In this document: in pieces, positions 35,302 to 44,400 of the stretch
Position numbering within the stretch: position 1 is the first letter of the stretch
Layout: every line of letters starts with the position of its first letter
Assembly: GCA_963717945.1 (NCBI GenBank)
Contig: CAVQXT010000007.1
Location: 496,001-560,000 of the forward strand
Source: FEN-299 sp963717945
GTDB lineage: Bacteria; Acidobacteriota; Vicinamibacteria; Vicinamibacterales; Fen-181
Direction of reading: 5' to 3'
Length of the DNA: 64,000 bases
The notes under the pieces: generated by a model
Seen by the model: only the letters and a program-made list of their open reading frames with translations
The model's database searches: none
What the model was told of the DNA's origin: nothing
Program-made: the position numbers and the translations under genes

Positions 35302-37791
35302 CTACGTCGCGCGCGTCCGGTCGCCCGACGCCGACTGCCAGAAGGGCACCCACGTCAGCGCGACGAGCTGCACGTCGATCCCCGTTTTCTTCGGCGCCAC
35401 GACGAGCGGTTCGAGCGGCCCGCTTCCCAGCGACGACTCGAGCGCGGCGGTCTGCTCCTGGAGTTCCGCGTTGAGCGCGTCGAGCTGCTCCTGCACCGCC
35501 GCCACCGTCTCGCCGGCCCGCTTGACGTCCTCCGCTTCCCGCATCGTCCGCCCGACGCCGCGCGCCGCCGTCGTCGCCCGGCCGATGGTGGTCATGCTGA
35601 CCGACTTGCGTCCCATGAACGCGCCCAGCAGCGTCGCGCCGAACGAGATCGCCGTCTGCACCTTCGCGGCCGTCGCCTGGCCGGCCTCTCGCTCCGCCGC
35701 CGCCTGCGCCCTGCGCAGACGCTCCTGCAGCATCGCCAGCTTCGGCGCGTACTGCTGCCTGAGCCGCTCGACCGCCTGGTCGCGCGACTCGCGCGCCGCC
35801 TGCTGCAAACGCACGCGGAACTGACCCTCCGTCTCGCCCGGCTGCGAGACGAGCGGCGGGTCCGCCGACCGCAACAGTTCGAGTTTCTTCGAACCGTACG
35901 TCCAGGTGGAGAACGACTTCTTCCAGGCGTCGTAGTTCTTCGGTTTCGCCGCCGGCCCCGGCAGTGGGTCGTACAGCGCGCCCGCCGCGGCCTCGCGCTC
36001 GAGGTCGCTCGGCCCGAACTCACTGTCGGTCGCCGTCGTCCAGTCCACGGGAACCGGCCCGTCGGTCACCGGCGCCGCCACCGACACGGCCTGCGTCGCG
36101 TCGATCTGCGCCTTCGGGTCGGCGAAGCGCACCTGCGCCACGCCCAGCAGCATGGGCGAGTAAACCAGCCGGGCCCCGCCCGGCGCCGACCCGCGCACCG
36201 GGAGGAAATACTGATCGATGCCCGGCGGCAGCACCGGCGCCGCCGCGACAGGGGACTGACCCGCCGAAGGCCCCGACTGACGCGCCGAAGGCCCCGATTG
36301 ACGCTCCGTGATCGCCGATTGACTTGCCGTGGTTCCCGATTGACCCGCCGTGATCTCCGATTGCCCCCGATGCTCCGATTTGTACGCGTCCATCAGCCGC
36401 TTGATCTCCGGTCGTCCGAGCGGCCCGCGGAGGTAGGACAGCGCCCACCGGGTTTCGAACACCACCGGGTGATCCTCGTGCACGTTGTGCATGAGGAAGA
36501 TCCGGTTTCCCAGCGCGGCCAGCGTCTCCTCCATCCTCGCCCGGTCGAAGGCGCTGCCCGCCGTGGCCGCCGCCCCTTCGAGCCCCTCGAGCACGCGCGC
36601 CTTGTCGCGCTCGGTCTGCAGCCGGCCGAGGAACCAGGTCCCCGCGTTCGACAGGCCTTTGTAATCGAGGTCCACCGGGTTCTGCGTGGCCAGCACCACG
36701 CCGAGCCCGAACGCCCGCCCCTGCTTGAGGAGCGTGAGGAACGGCGCCTTGGACGGCGGGTTGGCGACGGGCGGGAAGTAGCCGGCGATCTCGTCCATGT
36801 AGAGCAGGGCCCGCAGGCTGGTCGTGCCGCCCTGCGCGCGCATCCAGCCGACGACCTGGTTCAGCAGCAGGGAGACGAAGAACATCCGCTCCGCGTCCCC
36901 GAGATGCGAGATGGAGAAGATGGCGATGCGCGGCTTGCCGGCGTCCGTGTACAGCAGGCGCTGGATGTCGACCGGCTCGCCCGCCATCCAGGCGCCGAAA
37001 CCGGGCGACGCCACGAGGTTGTTGAGCGCCATCGCCAGCTCGAAGCGCTCCTTCGACGGATAGAACGACTCCAGGTCGAACACCCCGACGCGCGTCATCG
37101 GCGGCGTCTGGATCTGCTGGATCAGCGCGGGCAGGTCCACGTCCTTCCCGGCCCGCCACGACAGGTCGATGAGCGTCGACAGGAGGATGTGATCGCGGCT
37201 CTTCACCGGGTCGGCGTCGATCCCGACCAGCCCGAGCAGGCTCGTGACGGTGGTCGTGATCCGCTCGCGCCACGCCTCGCCGTCCTCGGCGCCTTCGGGG
37301 CCGGGGGCCGCGAGCGACTTCAGGATCGAGACCGGGAGCCCGGCCTCGCTGCCCGGCGTGTAGATGGCGAACTCCGCCGACTCGCGCAGCCTCGCGATGC
37401 GCTCGCCGTCCTCGCCCCACTCGGCGAGCCCCTTCTTCCAGAGGGCCGCCTGCTGCGCGCCATACTCCTCCACGCTCACGCCCTTCCGCCTCGCATCGTC
37501 GGGGTTCACCCACGGCGCGAAGTCCTCGGGCCGGAGGTCGGGGAAGGTGAGCAGGAGGTTGCCGAGATCCCCCTTCGGGTCGATGACCAGGGCCGGCACC
37601 TTGTCGATGGCGGCCTCCTCGAGCAGGGACAGGCACAGGCCGGTCTTGCCGCTGCCCGTCATGCCCACGCACACCGCGTGGGTGACCAGGTCGCGCGAAT
37701 CGTAGAGCAGCCAGCCGTCGCCGCGCTCACGCTTCGCCAGGTCGTAGGGACGGCCAAGGTAGAAGGCGCCGAGCTTCTCGAAGTCCTGCAT
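35302..37791 (-). CDS. HerA/DUF87-like ATPase
   Basis: The protein has 829 residues. Walker A is GMTGSGKTG (about 43-51) and Walker B is ALLYMDEIAGY. ATQNPVDLDYKGLSNAGTWF resembles the sensor region of HerA/VirB4-type ATPases. A repetitive Gln-Ser linker (about 490-530) separates this from a C-terminal region with a long coiled coil and a short hydrophobic segment (about residues 730-750). The ATG at 37791 is chosen over an upstream in-frame start because it begins the conserved MQDFEKLGAFYLGR. TACACT lies 6 bases before it. HerA proteins pump DNA or act in defence complexes, but no nuclease partner is adjacent, so the role here is open. Confidence 0.78.
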   Translation of the reverse strand: MQDFEKLGAFYLGRPYDLAKRERGDGWLLYDSRDLVTHAVCVGMTGSGKTGLCLSLLEEAAIDKVPALVIDPKGDLGNLLLTFPDLRPEDFAPWVNPDDARRKGVSVEEYGAQQAALWKKGLAEWGEDGERIARLRESAEFAIYTPGSEAGLPVSILKSLAAPGPEGAEDGEAWRERITTTVTSLLGLVGIDADPVKSRDHILLSTLIDLSWRAGKDVDLPALIQQIQTPPMTRVGVFDLESFYPSKERFELAMALNNLVASPGFGAWMAGEPVDIQRLLYTDAGKPRIAIFSISHLGDAERMFFVSLLLNQVVGWMRAQGGTTSLRALLYMDEIAGYFPPVANPPSKAPFLTLLKQGRAFGLGVVLATQNPVDLDYKGLSNAGTWFLGRLQTERDKARVLEGLEGAAATAGSAFDRARMEETLAALGNRIFLMHNVHEDHPVVFETRWALSYLRGPLGRPEIKRLMDAYKSEHRGQSEITAGQSGTTASQSAITERQSGPSARQSGPSAGQSPVAAAPVLPPGIDQYFLPVRGSAPGGARLVYSPMLLGVAQVRFADPKAQIDATQAVSVAAPVTDGPVPVDWTTATDSEFGPSDLEREAAAGALYDPLPGPAAKPKNYDAWKKSFSTWTYGSKKLELLRSADPPLVSQPGETEGQFRVRLQQAARESRDQAVERLRQQYAPKLAMLQERLRRAQAAAEREAGQATAAKVQTAISFGATLLGAFMGRKSVSMTTIGRATTAARGVGRTMREAEDVKRAGETVAAVQEQLDALNAELQEQTAALESSLGSGPLEPLVVAPKKTGIDVQLVALTWVPFWQSASGDRTRAT
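36254..36379 (-). repeat. six 21-bp tandem repeats inside the HerA-like gene
   Basis: The motif GATTGAC/GACTGAC recurs at 36254, 36275, 36296, 36317, 36338 and 36359, exactly 21 bases apart. On the coding strand it gives a 7-residue repeat, xQSxxxA, six times. It forms a flexible linker whose length can vary in frame. Confidence 0.85.
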
Positions 37792-37863
37792 GCGCGTAGT
37801 GTAAGGGAGGAGGCCCCAGCCGTGATAGTCTGAGCAGCCAGCAGCCCTTGACACCCGTGACAC

Positions 37864-37891
37864 CCGTGAGCCCTGAGCCCTGAGCCTTGAG
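37864..37891. repeat. heptamer array supplying the M20 start codon
   Basis: CCGTGAG, CCCTGAG, CCCTGAG and CCTTGAG are contiguous. The TTG of the last unit is the only usable start codon of the M20 peptidase gene. Confidence 0.7.
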
Positions 37892-39044
37892 CCTTCTTCC
37901 TGACCGCGACTTCATCGTCCGCACGCTGACCGACCTGGTGCGCATCAACTCGGTCAACCCGAGCATCGCGCCCGACGGCCGGGGCGAGGCGGAGATTGCC
38001 GCCTACATCGCGAAGACCCTCGCCGCCATCGGCCTCGAGGCCGACACGTTCGACTCGGCGCCCGGGCGGACGACGGTCGTAGGCACGCTGCGCGGGACGG
38101 GAGGCGGGCGCTCGCTCATGCTGAACGGCCACGCCGACACGGTCGGCGTCGAAGGGATGTCCGACCCGTTCTCGGGCGAGGTCCGCGACGGCCGGGTCTA
38201 CGGCCGCGGCGCGCACGACATGAAGGGGAGCCTCGCCGCCTGCCTCGGCGCCGCCAAGATGCTGGCCGACGCGCGCGTCGCGCTCCGCGGCGACCTCGTC
38301 GTGGCCGCCGTCGCCGACGAGGAATACGGCAGCCTCGGCACCACGGACCTTGTCACCCGCTGCTGTCCCGACGCGGCCATCGTCGCCGAGCCCACCAACC
38401 TGCAAGTCTGCCTCGCCCACAAGGGCTACATCTGGATCGAGGTCGAGACGACGGGCAGGGCGGCGCACGGCAGCCGGTTCACCGAGGGCGTCGATGCCGT
38501 CATGCGGATGGGCCGCTTCCTCGCGGAGCTCGATCGGCTGGAGCGGGCGCTGCGCGAAGGGCCCGCGCACCCGCTGGTCGGCCCGCCGTCGCTGCACGCG
38601 GCGACGATCGAGGGCGGCACCGGCCTCAGCACGTACGCCGATCGCTGCCGCCTCAAGATCGAGCGGCGGACGGTGCCGGGCGAGACGGTGGCCGAGGCCG
38701 TCGGACAGATCCGGGCCATCGCCGCGAAACTCGCGGCCGAGGGTTCGACCTTCTCCGCCACCGTCCGCCCATTCTTCTCACGCGAGCCATTCGAAGTGTC
38801 GCCCGACGCGGCCATTGTCCGCACGCTCGCGGGCGCGGCTGCCGCGGTGCTCGGCGGCACGCCCGCGTTTGTCGGCGACTCGCCCTGGATGGACTCCGCG
38901 CTGCTCGCCTCGGCGGGAATCGAGACGGTGGTGATGGGGCCGGTCGGCGCCGGCGAGCACTCGGCGGTCGAGTGGGCGGACATCGAGTCGGTGGTTCGAA
39001 CGGCCGAGATCTTCGCCCGCACCGCGATGGACTACTGCGCATGA
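37887..39044 (+). CDS. M20-family metallopeptidase (ArgE/DapE/CPG2 type)
   Basis: The protein has 385 residues. The metal-site motifs of the family are in place: LNGHADTVGVEGM, GRGAHDMKGSLAA, and VADEEYGS with the catalytic and metal glutamates. TTGRAAHGSRFTEGVDAV marks the dimerisation domain. It hydrolyses an N-acyl or peptide bond; the exact substrate (acetylornithine, succinyl-diaminopimelate or a dipeptide) is not fixed by sequence. The start is TTG 37887, as the codon two before it is a stop. The stop overlaps the murJ ATG (ATGA), so the pair is co-transcribed. Confidence 0.88.
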   Translation: MSLLPDRDFIVRTLTDLVRINSVNPSIAPDGRGEAEIAAYIAKTLAAIGLEADTFDSAPGRTTVVGTLRGTGGGRSLMLNGHADTVGVEGMSDPFSGEVRDGRVYGRGAHDMKGSLAACLGAAKMLADARVALRGDLVVAAVADEEYGSLGTTDLVTRCCPDAAIVAEPTNLQVCLAHKGYIWIEVETTGRAAHGSRFTEGVDAVMRMGRFLAELDRLERALREGPAHPLVGPPSLHAATIEGGTGLSTYADRCRLKIERRTVPGETVAEAVGQIRAIAAKLAAEGSTFSATVRPFFSREPFEVSPDAAIVRTLAGAAAAVLGGTPAFVGDSPWMDSALLASAGIETVVMGPVGAGEHSAVEWADIESVVRTAEIFARTAMDYCA

Positions 39045-40636
39045 CGAGCCGCGACCCCCAACACCGCCGCGGCGGCGCCGTGCTGGTCGCCATCGGCATC
39101 TTCATCAGCCGGATCTTCGGCCTGATCCGGGTGCGCGTGTTCTCGTATTACTTCGGCCTCGAATCCGACGCCGCCGACGCGTTCAACGCCGGATTCCGCA
39201 TCCCGAACCTGCTGCAGAACCTCTTCGGCGAGGGGGCGCTGTCAGGATCGTTCATCCCGGTCTACGCGAAGCTGGTCGCGGGGGGCGACGAGGAGGAGTC
39301 CGACAGGGTGGCAGGGGCGGTGGCCGGCCTGCTCGCGCTCACCGTTTCGGTCGTCGTCCTGGTCGGCGTCCTGGGCGCGTCGTGGACGATCGATCTCTTC
39401 GCCCCCGGGTTCGAGGGTGAGAAGCGCCTCCTCGCGATCCGGGTCGTGCGCATTCTCTTTCCCGGCGCCGGCCTCCTGGTCCTCTCGGCCTGGTGCCTGG
39501 GGATCCTCAACAGCCACCACAAGTTCTTCCTCTCCTACGCCGCGCCGGTCGTCTGGAACGTGGCGATGATCGGCGCGCTGGTCGCATTTGGCGGCCGGAC
39601 CGACCTGGGACGGCTGGCGGTGATGCTCGCGTGGGCGTCGGTGGTCGGCAGCGCGCTGCAGGTGGGCGTGCAGGTGCCGACCGTGTCGCGCCTGCTCGGC
39701 CGGTTCCGCCCGTCGCTCAACCGGACCTCGGCCCACCTGCGCCAGGTCGTGCGCTCGTTCTGGCCGGTCTTCTTCAGCCGCGGCGTCGTGCAGATCAGCG
39801 CCTACGTGGACCAGTGGATCGCGAGCTTCCTTCCGACCGGCGCGGTGACGGGCCTGACCAACGTGCAGTTGCTCTACACGCTGCCCGTGAGCCTGTTCGG
39901 CATGTCGGTGTCGGCGGCGGAGCTGCCCGCGATGTCGCGCGCCACGGGGGGCGACGAGGCGGTGCGGGCGCAGGTCAGCGCGCGGCTTCACGGCGGTCTC
40001 CAGCAGATCGCGTTCTTCGTGGTGCCGTCGGCGATGGCCTTCCTGGCGCTCGGGGACCTGGTCGCCGGGACGGTCCTGCAAACCGGGCGGTTCAGGCACG
40101 AGGACGCCCTCTACGTCTGGGGAATTCTCGCGGGTTCGGCCGTCGGCCTGCTGGCCTCGACGTTCGCGCGGCTCTGCTCGTCCACCTACTGGGCGCTCGG
40201 CGACACGAAGACGCCCCTTCGCTACGCCATCGTCCGAGTCACGCTCACGGCGGCGCTCGGCTACGCGGCCGCCATGTACCTCCCGGGGTGGATCGGAATC
40301 GAGAACCGGTGGGGCGCCGCGGGGCTGACGGCGTCAGCGGGCGTCGCCGGCTGGGTGGAGTTCTTCCTGCTCAGGAGAACGCTCGCGCGGCGCATCGGGC
40401 CGATCGCGCTGCCGCGCCTGCTGCTGCCGCGCCTGTGGACGTCGGCCGCGATCGCCGCGGCGGTCGCGTACGGCGTCAAGATCGTCCTGCCCCCGCTGTC
40501 GCCGATCGTCGAGGGCGGTCTGACGCTCGGCCCGTATTGCCTCGTCTACCTCGGCCTGACGCTGGCGTTCGGTATCCCCGAAGCGCAGGGGCTCCTGCGG
40601 CGGGTGGGGATCAAGTCCGGTAGGGCGACCCTTTAG
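39041..40636 (+). CDS. murJ: lipid II flippase MurJ
   Basis: The 531-residue protein has about 14 membrane helices. The N-terminus (AVLVAIGIFISRIFGLIRV, then FNAGFRIPNLLQNLFGEGAL and GSFIPVYAKL) is diagnostic of MurJ/MviN. It moves lipid-linked peptidoglycan precursor across the inner membrane. It overlaps the M20 gene by 4 bases. The last four codons and the stop lie inside a dispersed 24-bp repeat, so the natural C-terminus may have been replaced. Confidence 0.95.
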   Translation: MTSRDPQHRRGGAVLVAIGIFISRIFGLIRVRVFSYYFGLESDAADAFNAGFRIPNLLQNLFGEGALSGSFIPVYAKLVAGGDEEESDRVAGAVAGLLALTVSVVVLVGVLGASWTIDLFAPGFEGEKRLLAIRVVRILFPGAGLLVLSAWCLGILNSHHKFFLSYAAPVVWNVAMIGALVAFGGRTDLGRLAVMLAWASVVGSALQVGVQVPTVSRLLGRFRPSLNRTSAHLRQVVRSFWPVFFSRGVVQISAYVDQWIASFLPTGAVTGLTNVQLLYTLPVSLFGMSVSAAELPAMSRATGGDEAVRAQVSARLHGGLQQIAFFVVPSAMAFLALGDLVAGTVLQTGRFRHEDALYVWGILAGSAVGLLASTFARLCSSTYWALGDTKTPLRYAIVRVTLTAALGYAAAMYLPGWIGIENRWGAAGLTASAGVAGWVEFFLLRRTLARRIGPIALPRLLLPRLWTSAAIAAAVAYGVKIVLPPLSPIVEGGLTLGPYCLVYLGLTLAFGIPEAQGLLRRVGIKSGRATL

Positions 40637-40644
40637 GGTTGCCT
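40621..40644. repeat. 24-bp dispersed repeat, left copy of an inverted pair around the VOC gene
   Basis: This stretch is itself nearly palindromic (arms GGCGACCCT and AGGGTTGCC). Its exact reverse complement is at 41234-41257, on the other side of the VOC gene. It contains the murJ stop codon. Confidence 0.85.
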
Positions 40645-40726
40645 AAGGCAAGGCTGAAGCCTCGCCCTACACACGGTCCTGCTGCGCTACAATCGAAGAA
40701 ACGTCAATTCAAGAGAGGAACGGCGC

Positions 40727-41191
40727 ATGCCCCCCAAGGTGTCACCCATCCCGGATGGCTACCGCGGTATTACCGCATACCTCTACATGGACGATGCGGC
40801 GGCCGCCATCGAGTTCTACACCCGTGCCTTCGGCGCGAAGGAGTTGTTTCGAATGGCCGGTGGGCCCGGCAAGATCGGGCACGCCGAGCTGGCCATCGGC
40901 GAGTCGCGCCTTATGCTGGCCGACGAGGCGCCGCAGATAGGCGCCCTGTGCCCGAAGACGATCGGCGGATGTCCGTCGACGCTGCTGCTCTACGTCGAGG
41001 ACGTGGACCAGGTCGTCGAGCGGGCGGTTGCGGCTGGCGCCAGGCTGACGCGCCCGGTCGAGAACAAGTTCTACGGCGACCGGTCGGGGATGTTCGAGGA
41101 CCCGTCCGGGCATTCGTGGAGCATCGCCACGCACGTCGAGGACGTGCCGCCGGAGGAACTGGCCCGCCGGGCCGCGGCCATGAAGCCGTAG
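40727..41191 (+). CDS. VOC-superfamily protein (PhnB-like)
   Basis: The 154-residue protein has paired beta-alpha-beta-beta-beta modules of the vicinal oxygen chelate fold. GITAYLYMDDAAAAIEFYTR and AFGAKELFRM form the first module, and FYGDRSGMFEDPSGHSWSI contains typical metal-side residues of the second. Related proteins are glyoxalase-like or 3-demethylubiquinone-methyltransferase-like, mostly without a known substrate. AGAGAGGAA precedes the ATG. The gene is enclosed by an inverted pair of 24-bp repeats. Confidence 0.88.
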   Translation: MPPKVSPIPDGYRGITAYLYMDDAAAAIEFYTRAFGAKELFRMAGGPGKIGHAELAIGESRLMLADEAPQIGALCPKTIGGCPSTLLLYVEDVDQVVERAVAAGARLTRPVENKFYGDRSGMFEDPSGHSWSIATHVEDVPPEELARRAAAMKP

Positions 41192-41203
41192 GAGCGTGTG
41201 CGA

Positions 41204-41223
41204 GGCGGGCCAGGAGGCCCGCC
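41204..41223. repeat. GGCC-AGGA-GGCC hairpin after the VOC gene
   Basis: Arms GGCGGGCC and GGCCCGCC flank the loop AGGA, the same design as 25003-25022. Confidence 0.5.
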
Positions 41224-41233
41224 CCACACACCC

Positions 41234-41257
41234 AGGCAACCCTAAAGGGTCGCCCTA
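41234..41257. repeat. 24-bp dispersed repeat, right copy (inverted)
   Basis: Exact reverse complement of 40621-40644. The two copies enclose the VOC gene and its probable promoter. Confidence 0.85.
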
Positions 41258-41290
41258 CACAGGGTCGGGACGCGGCCCGAAGTCCGGAGC

Positions 41291-41402
41291 GTTGAGCCTT
41301 GCGCCTCCGGGCTTGAGCCTTGCGCCTCCGGGCTTGAGCCTTGCGCCTCCGGGCTTGAGCCTTGCGCCTCTGGGCTTGAGCCCTGAGCCTCGAGCCCTGA
41401 GC
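41291..41402. repeat. 21-bp and 7-bp tandem repeats at the end of the sortilin-like gene
   Basis: Four 21-bp units (each three heptamers: CTTGAGC, CTTGCGC, CTCCGGG) at 41291-41374 are followed by four 7-bp units (CTTGAGC, CCTGAGC, CTCGAGC, CCTGAGC). The array ends directly at the stop codon of the minus-strand gene. Confidence 0.88.
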
Positions 41403-44400
41403 CTATTTAATGGCCATCCTCGGGTTCGCCTTGTTGAACGCCGGCACGTCGATGTTGACGAGCGTGGCGTAGTCCGCCTGCGCGGCGGCCAGGTCCTTCT
41501 CGATCATGGCGAGCGCCTGCAACGACGCGTCGGTCGGCCGGAAGTCGGCCCCGCCGGCCACGTCGCTGGCGCCGCCACCGATCTCGCCGCCGAGCCACAA
41601 CAGGTTCAGGTAGATCTTGTACGCCTCGACGTACCACTTGTCGTCGCTGTGGAGATCGCTCCTCGAGAGCAGCTGCAGCTCCACGCTGAGCATCTTCTCG
41701 TTGAGCGCGGTCAGGGCCTGTTCGGCCGGCTTCTTCCCGGCGTTCGCCTTGAGCAGGTCCTCGATTTGCTTCCGCATCACCTCCAGCCGGTTGGCCATCG
41801 CCGCCGTCTTGTTGATGTCGTCGCGCACGCGCACCTGCGTGGCCGTCGAGGCTGCGAGGTCCGATGCCGACGCCTTGATCTTCGGGTCCTTGAGCACGTC
41901 AACGGCGCGGACGACCGTCTGCCCGCCGGCCATCAGGCGCACGGTGTAGCGGCCCGGCGTCGCGATCGGCCCCTGGCGCTGGGGCTGCTGGATCCCCCAG
42001 TGCACGATCGGGCGCGTGTCCTTCCCCTTGAACCGTGCCTCCTCCCAGATGTGCGGGTTGTCGGGCGGAATCGTGCGCAGCTCGACCTGCGCCGGCCCGT
42101 CGTACCGCAGGTCCCACGTCGCGCGATTGAGGCCGGCGCGTCCCGTGCCGTCGAGCGTCCGGATCACGCCGCCGTCCGGCCCGACGATCTCCAGCCTTAC
42201 CTTGTCGATCGCCGCCTTGAGCGAGTAGAGGAACTCCGCGCTCCCGCTGCGCGGCTGGCGGAACCCAGGGCGCGGCTGATAGAAGTACGCCCCCGCGTTC
42301 GCGTCCGCCAGGTCCTGCTGCTCGAGACGCGTGATGTCGCGGAGCTGGTAGAGCCCACGGCCGTAGGTCGAGACGACGACGTCGTGGTACTGCGGCTGCA
42401 CTTCGATCCACGTGACCGGCGCCGCCGGGAGGCCGTCGTTGAACTGCGTCCACGATCGCCCGTCGTCGAGCGAGTAGAAGAAGCCGTGGCCGGTGCCCGC
42501 AAACAGCATCCCCCGGCGGTTCGGGTTCTCGGTGACCGACAGCACGTACGACAGCGGGTGTCCCTTCGGCAGGCCGTCGCTGATCCGCGTCCACGTCTGG
42601 CCGTAGTCGGTCGTCTTGTAGATGAACGGGTCGCGGTTCTCCATCAGGTGGTAGTCCACCGCGACGTAGGCCGTCCCGGCGTCGAAGCGCGACGGCTCGA
42701 TCTTCCGGATGGTGCCCCACGGCGCGAGGCCCTGGACGTTCTTCGTCACGTTGGTCCACGTCCTGCCGCCGTCGCGCGTGTTCCAGAACAGCCCGTCGTT
42801 GGTGCCGGCCCAGATGAGCCCCTTCTCGAGCTTCGACGGCGCGATGGCGAACACGACCTCGCCGTAGAACTGGCCGAGGTTGTCGGGGACGATGCCGCCC
42901 GACGAGACGATGCGAGACGGGTCCTGCGTCGACAGGTCCGGGCTGAAGACCTGCCAGGTCTGCCCCTGGTCGTCGCTCCGGAGGATCTCCTGGCAGCCGT
43001 AGTACACCGTCTCCTTCTCGAACGGATCGAAGGCGAGCGGCGGCGTCCAGTGGCAGCGGTACTTCGTCTTGTCGGGCTCCGAATCGAGCGTGTGGAGCCA
43101 CGGGCTCACCGACCGTGCGACGCCCACCCTGTTGTCGAAGCGCGTGACCTGGTTGCCGTAGCAGGTCGCCCAGACCACGTCCGGGTCGCCGGGCACTGGA
43201 ATGGTGAAGCCCGATTCGCAGCCGCCGATGCCCGCCTGCCACGCCACGCTCGCGCCGCCGCGGCCGCCGCCCCCGCCGCCCCCGCCGAAACCGCCCCCGC
43301 GCATCCCCTGCGGCGGCGCGTACGACGGCACGTTGGGCACCTGCACGGGCGAATTGCCCGGCCCGCGCATCGTCCCGTCGTCCTGCCGGTTCGAGTACAT
43401 CCAGTAGGGCACCTGGTCGTCGACGGCCACGTGGTACATCTGGCCGATCGGCAGCGTGATGACCTGGTTGGTCCTGGCGTGGTCGCGCGTGATGGTCATT
43501 CCCGCGTCGTCGGTCACGACCCAGTGGTCGCCGTTCTTCGGGTCGATCCAGATGTCGTGGCAGTCGCCGCATCGGGTGGTGTTGGGCGGGAAGGTGAGGC
43601 CGCCGTCGGTCGAGCGGTGGAAGCTGCTGTTGGCGATGAGGACCTCGTCCGGGTTGGTCGGGCTGACCGCGACGCGAATGTAGTAGCCGGCCCGGCCGAT
43701 GAGGCGACGGTCCCAGCTCACCGCCTTCCACGAGTCGCCGCCGTCGTCGGACCGCCAGAGCGAGCCCTGGTTCGGCGTCTGGATCAGGGCGAACATCCGC
43801 TTGCCGTTGGACGGGGCGATCGCCACGTCGATCTTGCCGACCGGCGGCTTGGGGAGGCCGTTCTCGAGATGCTGCCAGGTGGCGCCGCCGTCCTTCGAGC
43901 GATAGACGCCGCTGCCCGGGCCGCCGCTGAACATCGCCCAGGTGTGCATCTCCACCTGCCACATGCCCGCCATGACGATGTTCGGGTCCTTCGGATCGAG
44001 GTCGATGCCCGAGCAGCCGGTGTTCGGATCGACGAACAGCACGCGTTGCCAGTTCTTTCCGCCGTCGGTCGTGCGGAAGACGCCGCGCTCTTCCTGCGGC
44101 CCCGTCGTGCGGCCGAGCGCGCAGGCAAAGACGATGTCCGGGTTGGTCGGGTGGACGAGGATGCGGCCGATCCGGCCCGTCTCGCGCAGCCCGACGTTGG
44201 TCCACGTCTTGCCGGCGTCGGACGACTTGTAGATGCCGTCGCCCATCACGTCCGAGTCGCGGATGGCCCACGCCTCGCCGGTCCCGGCCCAGACGATGTT
44301 CGGGCTCGACGGCGCGACGGCCAGCGCGCCGATGGCCTGCACGGGCTGGGCGTCGAAGACCGGTTCGAACGTCTGCCCGCCGTCGCTGGTCTTCCAGACG

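Noticed and set aside
35302..37791. HerA-based antiphage defence system
   Set aside because: No SIR2, DUF4297 or other nuclease partner is adjacent; the neighbours are housekeeping genes (MscS, M20, MurJ).
41291..41402. CRISPR array
   Set aside because: The repeats are contiguous 7/21-bp units with no unique spacers and no cas genes nearby.
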